A stretch of DNA of 31,451 nt from a virus, in the IMG/VR virus record IMGVR_UViG_3300035698_003362, positions 1 through 31,451 of that record; one strand, written 5' to 3'. Made by a program: the position numbers and the translations under genes. How positions within the stretch are numbered: the stretch's first letter is position 1; each line of letters opens with the position of its first letter. Under the pieces are notes generated by a model. It saw only the letters and a program-made list of their open reading frames with translations. It did not search any database and was not told the origin of the DNA. This document shows positions 1 through 7,130 of the stretch, in pieces.

Positions 1-59
1 CCGGGAGGGCGATTTGTAGCTGCCCATCTAATTACTTTTGATATGCTTTTTGTTTTCAT
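1..59 (-). CDS. Partial CDS, N-terminus only, unknown
   Basis: Open reading frame running off the left edge of the window. It starts at ATG 59, one base after the TAA stop of the cysteine-rich gene before it, the same tight spacing seen throughout this operon. Only 19-20 residues are visible; they begin MKTKSISKVIRWAATNRPPG and are basic. No ribosome site of good quality is visible, so translational coupling is the main argument. No function can be given. Confidence 0.45.
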   Translation of the reverse strand, partial: MKTKSISKVIRWAATNRPP

Positions 60-60
60 T

Positions 61-915
61 TTATGGCCCCGGAGTATCGCACACTCCGTTATTACTTAAA
101 GTTACAAAGTTGTCATAATGATGATCCCGCCAATAACGATCTCCTGAGTTAAAATGGTATGTACAAGTACCGTTGTATGTGTCTGATCCTCCTGCACACG
201 CCGTTATTATAGATAATGCTATGTTTGATCTGAAATCCCAATGAGGAGTGGTGGTGGTAATGTATCTTAATTGAACAGTACCAACAACGCCAACAGGAGT
301 TGCACCCCAAGGAAAGGCACAGTCATTTGCTAAAACACCTGATGCGTATCTCAATCCAGTTCCTCGCCAATAATTACAAGAAATGTCACTCATTGGAATG
401 TCGGTTCCCTCGATCCATTCTCCAGTAACACGGTAGGGAGTGCCAGTACAACTGCTATTGCGATAATAACAGTACCATCTTTTTAATCTGAATGTTATCG
501 TGGAAGTTGTCCTGTTGAATGAGCACCCGCCGATATCATAACAGGGGCCACAACACGCCTTGCATGCTTCGTCTAAATCTGCTCCAGTATAGCGTTCTTC
601 TACTACTACTACATCAGTGCCGGCTTCTGAAGATGTATAAGTAACTTTCCAACACGCGGTCGAGCCTGATATTTTAACTACCTTACCGACATCAGACGGG
701 GTAAGTGTAGGCGATTTCGCTGGGGTTGTTTGTAAATCCGACCCAGAGCCGTCACAATCATCTTGTCCGCAAGTAATATCGCATTGTGATAGAATATAAC
801 CGCCCGGCGGTGGGGCACAACAACAATCTACCCAATCATCATATTCCGCAATTACAGGAACGCCGCCCTGCATGAAAGGATTGCCGCCAGCATTTAATAT
901 CGGAACTTTCGCCAT
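61..915 (-). CDS. Cysteine-rich probable virion protein
   Basis: 284 residues from ATG 915, two bases after the stop of the preceding gene; a TTG 15 bases upstream is possible but less likely. I do not recognise the family. It has 19 cysteines (about 7%), with clusters CCC near residue 30 and CKACCGPC near residue 120, and many Thr, Tyr and Trp residues. There is no signal peptide or membrane segment. It lies at the distal end of the virion operon after a tail-fibre-like protein and two other unknown proteins, so a surface or receptor-binding role is an inference from position and composition. The cysteine pairs could bind metal or form disulfides after release. Confidence 0.8.
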   Translation of the reverse strand: MAKVPILNAGGNPFMQGGVPVIAEYDDWVDCCCAPPPGGYILSQCDITCGQDDCDGSGSDLQTTPAKSPTLTPSDVGKVVKISGSTACWKVTYTSSEAGTDVVVVEERYTGADLDEACKACCGPCYDIGGCSFNRTTSTITFRLKRWYCYYRNSSCTGTPYRVTGEWIEGTDIPMSDISCNYWRGTGLRYASGVLANDCAFPWGATPVGVVGTVQLRYITTTTPHWDFRSNIALSIITACAGGSDTYNGTCTYHFNSGDRYWRDHHYDNFVTLSNNGVCDTPGP

Positions 916-917
916 GT

Positions 918-1769
918 TTATGCCGGACAAACAAAGTTTGTAAATGTTATAATTGTAAACACCGTTTCGGCAGTAGAAGACACCAACCTACCAGTAGAAT
1001 CATAAACCTCATCCCACCAAGCACCCTTAATTGACGGAGAGTCCCAAAAAGTTCTTTCGCGATATACGGTAACGCCATCATTTACGCCCTGACTGGTTAC
1101 ATCCCAAGTAGCAGTGCGGGCGGTTGAAGTGCCCGGCGTTACGGTTAAATCAAGTGGGCTGCTGTGTGTGCCAGCATCGCCTTTGGTGAAGAAATAGTGC
1201 GGGTCACCGTCGTCGTCAAAAAACTCTATCATTACAGCATAAAAATCATCGAGGTATAAATCCTCTGTTCCGTTAAGCTCCTTAGCTGCATCAATAGAAG
1301 TTGTCCCACTCCTGCCGTCGTCCTTATCGGTTAAAACGCCAATGGTAGAAACATCCTGCTCTGTCCAAGCATAATCACCAGAAGACTCGCCGGTTATCTT
1401 GGCCACAAAAACATAATCAACATCTTCCCCGCCCCCGCCCTCCTCGTCAACATCAGTGCTTTCGATGAAATCTTCGTGCAGCTTAACGATGTACTGACCT
1501 GCACCCAGATCGTCTGCCAAAACAGGATATTGACCCACAATACTAATGTCAGAAAGAAGCGGTTCAAGTTTATCACCCTCCTCAATATCAACACCCGGCC
1601 CCTCCCTCATGGCGTTAAGCTCGGAAGAAATATCGTTCACCTTGGATTTAAGTGCAGCGATTTCAGAGCTATCATTTTCGCCCGATTCGATAGGACCAAT
1701 CGGCTCTCCACCCTGAATGGAATTAACGGCACGAAGTAAATCTTCTGTTTTGTCAATAATCTTTGCCAC
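918..1769 (-). CDS. Hypothetical acidic virion-operon protein
   Basis: 283 residues, unrecognised. It starts with GTG at 1769, overlapping the TAG stop of the upstream gene by one base (TAGTG), with GGTGAG a few bases upstream; the next in-frame ATG is some 50 codons further on. The N-terminal part (to about residue 60) is rich in Glu, Asp, Ser and Lys and could be helical or coiled. The middle carries an acidic EEGGGGEDVD stretch near residue 110, and the C-terminal half is beta-type and rich in Thr, Asp and Gly. Its position between the 528-residue and cysteine-rich genes suggests a tail, fibre or adaptor component, which is inference only. Confidence 0.8.
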   Translation of the reverse strand: MAKIIDKTEDLLRAVNSIQGGEPIGPIESGENDSSEIAALKSKVNDISSELNAMREGPGVDIEEGDKLEPLLSDISIVGQYPVLADDLGAGQYIVKLHEDFIESTDVDEEGGGGEDVDYVFVAKITGESSGDYAWTEQDVSTIGVLTDKDDGRSGTTSIDAAKELNGTEDLYLDDFYAVMIEFFDDDGDPHYFFTKGDAGTHSSPLDLTVTPGTSTARTATWDVTSQGVNDGVTVYRERTFWDSPSIKGAWWDEVYDSTGRLVSSTAETVFTIITFTNFVCPA

Positions 1770-3355
1770 TAACTCACCAGCCCACCAAAGTACGAAAAGT
1801 CATGGGTGTTCAGTAGATTAGCGTAGAACTCGCCCGGATGCGGGGTAACTCCGTCGTCATTATCAGTCAATTTAACCTCTACCCAGCCAGAATATCGACC
1901 AAGTGTCAGATCATCATCGTCGAAGTTGACCCAAATCTTGCGAGTTTCCCACAGCGTCAAGTAACATTGGTCGTTCCAGTCTTTTGTGTTTGCAAGGAAG
2001 CTAGCCTCCATCTGCCATAAACGGTCGGCTGTTCCTGTAATTGGGGTAAGGCTTGCCCCAAGATATATCCCATGCTGTTTAGGTAGGCTTAACGAATCTA
2101 TTGCAGCGTCGTTTATTTCGCCCTGATACGAGTCGAAAGCAGCAGCATCGTCACTATCAACTATTGCACGGATAATAATTCTGGTCTTGGGAATGAATGC
2201 TACGTTTTCACCCTTAGTAACGCGGTAATGAGAGTTGGGATACGATTCGCTTTTACCGAACAGTTTCTTATCGTCAAGGTCAACTAATTTTGCATACGAT
2301 GTCATTGCTGGTACGCGGTAAACCAATGCGCTGTTAATGTTCTGCATCATCCACTCGTCAGCAGTCAAAGTAGAATAGTTCAAAACAACTCTGGCTTCAT
2401 CCTCGATCCAGTTATTGTCTACTTGAAAATCATTAAGATACAGACCATCGTAAGTATGCCCGGCCCGAGCAGCGTTGATTGTGAAGGTGGAATCGGCAAG
2501 AGCGTTCGGCATGTGCAATATAATCATCGAAGAACGATATATTCCATTGATTTTTGAATTTCTACGTCGTGTTTGATACGCCGCCCATTCGCTAGTAGCA
2601 GCAGCGTCTTGTCTTGGTGCAGAATAGCTACACGTTACAAGTGTTCGTCCAGGAATGATGTTCGTTGTATACTGAACTCCAGTACAAAGCCGGGCGAAAT
2701 TACCAGTATCAGTAGCGGCAAGACGATCGATAAAAGCATCGCCCTTTTCGGGAATGCTCGCATCTGCCACATCAGTCGTTACAAAAACACGCTCACCACT
2801 TTTGGGGTCACTGTCAATCTCTTTCCTCGAACCCTCTATCTCATAGGTTTGACCAACAGTAATATCTGAAATTGTGCGGAACCGGGTATATGTAACAGTG
2901 GTAAAAAGTAGGCCAACGATAAAATCATTATCTTCGTTGGCATTTGTAACAACGTATTTATTACCAGTACCGACCTCTGTGTGTACAACAGTAGCAGAAG
3001 AGAGGTATAGGTATGTCAAACGTTCGTATTGACCGTCTACGCTGTATTTGCGGCTACTACGAACCTCCATAGGGTCGGGATCACCGTCGTAACCAGTACC
3101 GCCATCATAATCAAGCGGCTGAACTGCTGTAACAACGATTTCATTAGTGGGTTTGCCACGTTCCTGCCTATCGGCAACACTAGTGACGTAGCTACCTGTA
3201 AGGATGTACTGACCATCGCCGTTATCAGGCAGTGAATCACCCAAAGCCGGGCGTGTTTCACCTTCAGATATCGCGTATATACGGGTATGTTGATAGCCGA
3301 TAGGTATCTCCACCCGAAGGCGAAGGGTTGTATTTTCTCTATACTGGTGTTCCAT
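1769..3355 (-). CDS. Large hypothetical virion-operon protein
   Basis: 528 residues, unrecognised. ATG 3355 is preceded by AAGG with normal spacing, but this ribosome site directly follows the T-run of a terminator-like hairpin (3366-3408), so expression may be limited by attenuation. The sequence is mainly polar and beta-rich (Thr, Tyr, Asp), with no membrane segment, signal peptide or obvious repeats. Size and place, directly downstream of the tail fibre and a small acidic protein, suggest a tail or baseplate-like structural protein. It is translationally coupled to the next gene through TAGTG. Confidence 0.82.
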   Translation of the reverse strand: MEHQYRENTTLRLRVEIPIGYQHTRIYAISEGETRPALGDSLPDNGDGQYILTGSYVTSVADRQERGKPTNEIVVTAVQPLDYDGGTGYDGDPDPMEVRSSRKYSVDGQYERLTYLYLSSATVVHTEVGTGNKYVVTNANEDNDFIVGLLFTTVTYTRFRTISDITVGQTYEIEGSRKEIDSDPKSGERVFVTTDVADASIPEKGDAFIDRLAATDTGNFARLCTGVQYTTNIIPGRTLVTCSYSAPRQDAAATSEWAAYQTRRRNSKINGIYRSSMIILHMPNALADSTFTINAARAGHTYDGLYLNDFQVDNNWIEDEARVVLNYSTLTADEWMMQNINSALVYRVPAMTSYAKLVDLDDKKLFGKSESYPNSHYRVTKGENVAFIPKTRIIIRAIVDSDDAAAFDSYQGEINDAAIDSLSLPKQHGIYLGASLTPITGTADRLWQMEASFLANTKDWNDQCYLTLWETRKIWVNFDDDDLTLGRYSGWVEVKLTDNDDGVTPHPGEFYANLLNTHDFSYFGGLVS

Positions 3356-3365
3356 AAGCTACCTT

Positions 3366-3408
3366 AAAAAAATAGAGGCAGGCAAGGCATGTTGACCTCA
3401 CCTGCCTC
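3366..3408 (-). terminator. Intrinsic terminator/attenuator before the 528-aa gene
   Basis: Read on the minus strand, GAGGCAGG (3408-3401) pairs perfectly with CCTGCCTC (3382-3375), giving an 8-bp stem with an 18-base loop, followed by TA and seven T residues. This is a classic rho-independent terminator. The T-run runs straight into AAGG, the ribosome site of the gene starting at 3355, leaving no room for a new promoter. Distal genes must therefore depend on read-through or on a promoter further upstream. Confidence 0.75.
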
Positions 3409-3435
3409 ATAAACATTACAAAAATCTACCGTTGA

Positions 3436-3666
3436 CTACACCTTTAATGCAGCGATAGCCTGTTGGCATAACGCACTCATTTCTAAGCGCGTCATACCTT
3501 CCGGGGTAAACGAAATGTGCATTTTTTCGCCTTCAAGAAGATTTATCGTTACTTGTCGAAGAATCTTTACTTCGGCAGGAGCCTCGCGTGGTTCCTTAAT
3601 ATCTTCAGTAACTTCATCTACAACATCTTCTTGAACTTCTTCTACGGTGTCTTTTTCTTCAGTCAT
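3436..3666 (-). CDS. Small acidic hypothetical protein
   Basis: 76 residues. ATG 3666 is preceded by AAAGGAA. The first 30 residues are very rich in Glu, Asp and Val (TEEKDTVEEVQEDVVDEV) and probably disordered or coiled. The C-terminal half is more ordered, with a predicted beta segment followed by a helix ending QQAIAALKV. It sits between the tail fibre and the terminator at 3366-3408. It might be a tail-assembly or fibre chaperone, but nothing in the sequence proves this. Confidence 0.7.
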   Translation of the reverse strand: MTEEKDTVEEVQEDVVDEVTEDIKEPREAPAEVKILRQVTINLLEGEKMHISFTPEGMTRLEMSALCQQAIAALKV

Positions 3667-3688
3667 TGGAAATTCCTTTCCCGGTTAT

Positions 3689-3700
3689 GCCCTTACGGGC
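3689..3700 (-). other. Small GNRA-type hairpin after the tail fibre stop
   Basis: Minus-strand GCCC-GTAA-GGGC: a 4-bp GC stem closed by a GTAA (GNRA) tetraloop, a few bases after the tail fibre stop codon and before the ribosome site of the next gene. There is no T-run, so it is not a terminator by itself. It could stabilise or mark the mRNA junction. Confidence 0.35.
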
Positions 3701-3703
3701 GGT

Positions 3704-5881
3704 TTATATCAGTATGTAACTGATTATGAATCGAACAGATGTAGCCGTATCGGCATCGCCACCAGTTTTACTGACGCTAAGGTCAACACCAGCCGTTTGT
3801 GCAGCGAATGACGCACCATCGGCAATAACCGTTACACCAGCCGTATCCAACTGATTTACAACAGATTGTGCAAGTGTCGCAGCGGTTGTACTTGTCAGAT
3901 CAGTTGCACCACAACCAACTTCTACAGAAGTCGTAGTTCCAACTGTCCCGCCAATGGCGATTTGTTTCAAATCAACCAACTGGAATTGTCTATTAGCCGG
4001 AACCGTAACAAGTACATGTCCTGCGTTAATTTCAGCAACAGAAGCATCCACGACCAACGTATGAGTCATGTAGCCTTCAGCTTCGCCTTTAACTGCGCCA
4101 TTCAAAGTAATTACAGTTGCAGCAGTCGCAGCTTTACCAACAGCTACGGTAGTGGCATTTGTAGAACCAATAGTGATTCCGGCGGCAGTACCACCGTTGA
4201 CAGCACCAGTATCAATAGTTACCGCACCAGCAGCACCATCACCATCAGACGATGCACCACCAGTTATTGTTACAGCTCCACCCTGGGAAGACCCAGATGT
4301 TGAAATACCACCAGCAATAGTAACTGTACCGCCATCGCCAGTCGTTGTTCCACCGGCTCCACCAGTGACATTCAAAGCACCACCATATCCAGTAGTAGTT
4401 CCACCAAGACCTGCGGTTAAGTTAAGAATCGCACCTGCGGATGTTCCAGCACCAGCTTTGGCAGCAATGTCGGTTGACGTTGCATTTGAACCCACGATTG
4501 CAGCGGCAGCCGAAAGTGTCACAGTCCCAGAGGCAGCGATTGTAGTAACGCCAGAAAGCGCACCGCCCATAGCAAGAGTTGTAATCCCGGTCCATGCACC
4601 AGAAGTAAGTGTTGCTGTTCCATCAGTAATTGAATCGCCTGTTACAGCACCATCGGAAGTAAATGCTCCATTGGCTTGAATAACGCCAGCAGTTGAAATG
4701 GTAACACCTGTTGCTCCGTATCCACCGCCGAAAGTTGCACCAGCAGTACATGATATATCTGCAAGGGTAGATGTTCCAGTAACTTCAAGCGTAGTATCAC
4801 AAGTAACTGCTCCAGCAATTTCTACAACACCAGCAGTAGAGATTGAAACACCAGTAGAAGCATAGCCTCCTCCAAATGTAGCACCAGCGGTACACACAAG
4901 ACTTGCTAGCGTCGCAGCACCAGAAGTAGAAGCGGTTGTAAACGCACCAGCAGCAGGAGTGGCTCCACCAATAGCGGCTGCGTCAATCGTTCCACCATTG
5001 ATATCAACAGTTGTTACAGTTCCAAGGTCAGTCCAAGTACCTGTTACAGATGGAGTTGTTATCGCAACTGCGCCGGTAATAGTACATGCGTTAATAGTCG
5101 GGTCTGTAAGCGTTGCAGTAGTCAGTGTTTTGCCAGCAACCGTCTGTGCAAGGGCGAGATAAACAAGACTATCATCTCCACCGGGGTCTGGAGCAGAAAG
5201 TGTACTTGATTGACCAACAGAATCTGGTTTAAGAGTAAGATTAAATCCACTTCCACCAGTTGCAGCACCAGAAAGGATTAACTGGCTGTTCGATGAATCA
5301 GAATCAACTGTAAAGGTTGTGTTCGTTGTACCAGTTGAATCGGATACAGCCGAAAGTGCACCACCAGTTGTTGCACCAGCATGAGTATGATTAGCATTCG
5401 CCCAACCTGTAGCTGCAATCGTCGGAGTTGTCAGTGTCTTGTTCGTCAGCGTTTGTGTCGCTGATAAACTGACAAGCGTATCAGCCACAACGTCAGGAAG
5501 CGTCAGCGTAACGGCCTGGGTTGTTATAGGAGCTTTAAGCGTAACAGCGTGATCTGTTCCTGTAGTATTTACAGAAAGAACAAATGTTCCGTCGCTTTCG
5601 CCATTTGCAAGCGTGAAGGTATCGCTTGTTGTTACTGATTCTGTACCACTGGCGACACCAGAGGCAGAAAGGGCATCAAAATTTGCAGAAGCAAAAGTCC
5701 CAACATTAACGTAATAAATTGCCGTAACATCTACACTGTCGGTTTTTAAGAACTTACACCCCTTTGCATAGCCTGACGTTCCGTTTACTGGAACGGTCGT
5801 TCCTTCCGCATAAATTAGCCCACCATCCGGGTCCATAGCCCGTTTCTTATCACTTAACCATCTGTGTACACTTGAAGACAT
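3704..5881 (-). CDS. Tail fibre-like repetitive protein
   Basis: 725 residues, ATG 5881 preceded by AGGAGA. Residues 1-75 form an N-terminal domain with GYAKGC and YYVNVGT motifs often seen in environmental phage fibre proteins. Residues 125-160 and 240-265 carry TLTNKTLTTPTI-type repeats typical of fibre shafts. Residues 330-352 and 378-400 are near-identical copies of a CTAGATFGGGY module. Residues 490-575 are Gly/Thr-rich triplet-like repeats. About 110 residues at the C-terminus are non-repetitive and look like a terminal head domain. This is the usual architecture of a trimeric fibre that contacts the host surface. Function is assigned from composition and position, not from a recognised named family. 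Confidence 0.8.
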   Translation of the reverse strand: MSSSVHRWLSDKKRAMDPDGGLIYAEGTTVPVNGTSGYAKGCKFLKTDSVDVTAIYYVNVGTFASANFDALSASGVASGTESVTTSDTFTLANGESDGTFVLSVNTTGTDHAVTLKAPITTQAVTLTLPDVVADTLVSLSATQTLTNKTLTTPTIAATGWANANHTHAGATTGGALSAVSDSTGTTNTTFTVDSDSSNSQLILSGAATGGSGFNLTLKPDSVGQSSTLSAPDPGGDDSLVYLALAQTVAGKTLTTATLTDPTINACTITGAVAITTPSVTGTWTDLGTVTTVDINGGTIDAAAIGGATPAAGAFTTASTSGAATLASLVCTAGATFGGGYASTGVSISTAGVVEIAGAVTCDTTLEVTGTSTLADISCTAGATFGGGYGATGVTISTAGVIQANGAFTSDGAVTGDSITDGTATLTSGAWTGITTLAMGGALSGVTTIAASGTVTLSAAAAIVGSNATSTDIAAKAGAGTSAGAILNLTAGLGGTTTGYGGALNVTGGAGGTTTGDGGTVTIAGGISTSGSSQGGAVTITGGASSDGDGAAGAVTIDTGAVNGGTAAGITIGSTNATTVAVGKAATAATVITLNGAVKGEAEGYMTHTLVVDASVAEINAGHVLVTVPANRQFQLVDLKQIAIGGTVGTTTSVEVGCGATDLTSTTAATLAQSVVNQLDTAGVTVIADGASFAAQTAGVDLSVSKTGGDADTATSVRFIISYILI
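4682..4750 (-). repeat. Fibre shaft repeat, copy 2
   Basis: Encodes residues 378-400 of the tail fibre-like protein, a second copy of the 23-residue CTAGATFGGGY...ISTAGV module, 48 residues after the first. The copies differ at three residues (AS to GA, and S to T). At DNA level they differ mainly at third positions, so this is an old protein-level duplication, not a recent DNA duplication. Confidence 0.7.
4826..4894 (-). repeat. Fibre shaft repeat, copy 1
   Basis: Encodes residues 330-352 of the tail fibre-like protein, the first copy of the CTAGATFGGGY...ISTAGV module. Each copy starts with a cysteine, which is unusual in a fibre shaft and could allow regularly spaced disulfide or metal contacts between chains. 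Confidence 0.7.
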
Positions 5882-5972
5882 AATCTTTCTCCTATAAAGG
5901 GGTTTGGCGGGCCTATACTTTCAGCCCTATTGTTTACAAAATACGGTCTTTTCCCAAAGCCCTATCGAGAAG

Positions 5973-6203
5973 TTACCTCTTTGGTAATTTCACAATCAAT
6001 TTCTGAATCTTTTTCTTAATAATGTCTTCCGAGTCTTTTCGACTTGTTTTATTTTCCTGCTCGAAAACATATAATCCATGTGCCTTGAAATACTCGCTGG
6101 TGGTAATCAGGTGAAGGCGAAGCGCCCGTCTTTCTTTATCAGAACCAGGCACAAGTTTGTCTACCAACCTAGCTACCATCAGCGTGTATTTTCTGTCGTT
6201 CAT
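5973..6203 (-). CDS. Small basic hypothetical protein
   Basis: 76 residues. ATG 6203 follows directly on the TAA of the upstream two-span membrane protein, so translation is probably coupled. The protein is basic and helical, with a lysine-rich C-terminus (KKKIQKLIVKLPKR). No family is recognised. It ends the membrane-protein cluster that lies upstream of the tail fibre. Confidence 0.65.
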   Translation of the reverse strand: MNDRKYTLMVARLVDKLVPGSDKERRALRLHLITTSEYFKAHGLYVFEQENKTSRKDSEDIIKKKIQKLIVKLPKR

Positions 6204-6362
6204 TTATTTAACTGTAGAATCCTTCGCGGCGATACCAATGAGCAGCACTCCACCAGCGGAAAGGATTCCACCAGCAAATTTCGCGTAGATATTATCCAGG
6301 AGAATTAACGCTGCTCCTATAGTCGCTAAGATTCCACCAATAGTCGTTTTCCAATTTTTCAT
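6204..6362 (-). CDS. Two-span membrane protein, holin-like candidate
   Basis: 52 residues from ATG 6362; a longer upstream start lacks support. Two hydrophobic segments lie at about residues 8-21 and 28-44, separated by a short DNIYAKFAG turn, with a charged tail at the end. Size and topology fit small class II holins, though many phage membrane proteins look alike. The ATG lies one base after the TAA of the transmembrane reading frame at 6364-6558, which argues that both are translated in sequence. No endolysin lies next to it. Confidence 0.6.
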   Translation of the reverse strand: MKNWKTTIGGILATIGAALILLDNIYAKFAGGILSAGGVLLIGIAAKDSTVK

Positions 6363-6363
6363 G

Positions 6364-6558
6364 TTACTTTTTTCTTTTCTTAATAAACGCACCAACCACA
6401 AGGGTTGTTACGATTCCTATGGGCCATGCTATCCACCACGGGAACCCCGCAGCAGTAGCGATTGTCTTTGCTACGTTTCCGGCGTTTCTGGCTGTGTCGT
6501 CTCCGGTTCCGTCGCCGTCTGCGGAACCTCCACCGAAGGGCTTTCCAGTGTCCCACCG
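6364..6558 (-). CDS. Start-less transmembrane reading frame (possible -1 frameshift product)
   Basis: An open frame of 64 codons in the -1 frame relative to the lipoprotein-like gene at 6471-6761. It has no in-frame ATG, and no GTG or TTG before the membrane segment. It encodes a Gly/Asp-rich linker, then GFPWWIAWPIGIVTTLVVGA, a convincing membrane helix, then IKKRKK and TAA. The next gene starts one base after this TAA, as expected for a translated frame. A possible slip site is the proline codon CCT at 6539-6537, which can re-pair as CCC. The alternatives are a sequencing indel or a decayed gene. The joined product would be an N-terminal lipoprotein with a C-terminal membrane helix, the layout of a unimolecular spanin. 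Confidence 0.45.
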   Translation of the reverse strand, partial: RWDTGKPFGGGSADGDGTGDDTARNAGNVAKTIATAAGFPWWIAWPIGIVTTLVVGAFIKKRKK

Positions 6559-6761
6559 TCATCAATGGTAGTAGTGATCGTGGATGTGTTCGATCCCGAT
6601 CCGGGTATGCTAGCATCAGGGGTTGCGTTCTGGTAAACGTTAATCACTAAACCCTGACCACCCATACCGCCACTACCATCACATCCTTGCGAACATACCA
6701 TTCCGCACATTAGTACGAAGCACGCCGCAGCCATCGAAATGTAAAACAGTATCTTTTTCAT
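6471..6761 (-). CDS. Lipoprotein-like secreted protein
   Basis: 96 residues. ATG 6761 is preceded by GGAG at good spacing. The N-terminus has a KK charge pair, a hydrophobic stretch (ISMAAACFVLMCGMV) and several cysteines (positions 15, 19, 23 and 27), resembling a lipoprotein signal peptide, although no cysteine has a perfect lipobox. The remainder is a Gly/Ser/Thr-rich, then Pro/Glu/Thr-rich linker expected to be extracytoplasmic. The gene overlaps the transmembrane frame at 6364-6558. It could be an outer-membrane spanin subunit, or the first part of a frameshifted single-gene spanin. Confidence 0.65.
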   Translation of the reverse strand: MKKILFYISMAAACFVLMCGMVCSQGCDGSGGMGGQGLVINVYQNATPDASIPGSGSNTSTITTTIDDGGTLESPSVEVPQTATEPETTQPETPET

Positions 6762-6772
6762 GCTCGTGTCTC

Positions 6773-6892
6773 CTATCGCTTAGGGCATTTCTGTCCTGCC
6801 AGTTTTCGCTTGCCTTTATTGCCTGTTGCATGACGTTGTGAACTGCCGCTTCTTGGACCTGTTCCGTCACGGGTACCTCTTACTTTTGCCAT
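6773..6892 (-). CDS. 39-residue basic peptide
   Basis: Short gene from ATG 6892 to TAG 6773, with a strong ribosome site (TAGGAG) seven bases upstream. The product has about 11 Arg/Lys in 39 residues. It begins MAKVRGTRDGTGPRSGSS and ends KRKLAGQKCPKR. The RGTRDGTGP start resembles short phage peptides of unknown role. The next gene's ribosome site overlaps its stop codon, which supports real translation. It could bind nucleic acid or be a small virion component; no function is assigned. Confidence 0.65.
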   Translation of the reverse strand: MAKVRGTRDGTGPRSGSSQRHATGNKGKRKLAGQKCPKR

Positions 6893-6902
6893 ATTCTATC
6901 TC

Positions 6903-7121
6903 CTATCCTGTAAAAAGTTTCGCTATTGTAAACCCAATGCCACCGCCACCAGCAAACATCACGCCAGACCCAAACCATATGAGTTTATTAAATCGCTTAC
7001 CATGACCACATCCTTCTTGGTGTTGAGTGAACATTTCAGGAAGACCATTTTCAAGAAAGCCGTCAAAGTATTGTCTTATCCTTAATTCAACTCTATCCAT
7101 GTCTTGTTCTGTTAATGACAT
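6903..7121 (-). CDS. Single-span membrane protein, holin-like candidate
   Basis: 72 residues, ATG 7121 preceded by AAGGGAA. A charged cytoplasmic-type N-terminus (about 45 residues, with a CGHGKRFNK segment) is followed by one hydrophobic segment at residues 47-69 (LIWFGSGVMFAGGGGIGFTIAKLF). This layout, an amphipathic head and one C-terminal span, is shared by small phage membrane proteins of the haemolysin XhlA or holin type. It stands between the tail spike and the lipoprotein-like cluster. Confidence 0.6.
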   Translation of the reverse strand: MSLTEQDMDRVELRIRQYFDGFLENGLPEMFTQHQEGCGHGKRFNKLIWFGSGVMFAGGGGIGFTIAKLFTG

Positions 7122-7130
7122 TATTTCCCT

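Noticed and set aside
4152-4679. Proline/valine/alanine-rich plus-strand frame
   Set aside because: Antisense of the Gly/Thr-rich tail fibre repeats; no ribosome site, and composition is explained by the complement.
5882-5972. Possible promoter (TTGTAA...TATAGG) before the tail fibre on the minus strand
   Set aside because: Both hexamers match only four of six positions. Read-through from the upstream operon explains expression.
6380-6616. Arginine-rich 78-residue minus-strand frame
   Set aside because: Third frame over the lipoprotein-like and transmembrane frames. Low-complexity composition with no ribosome site suggests a shadow.
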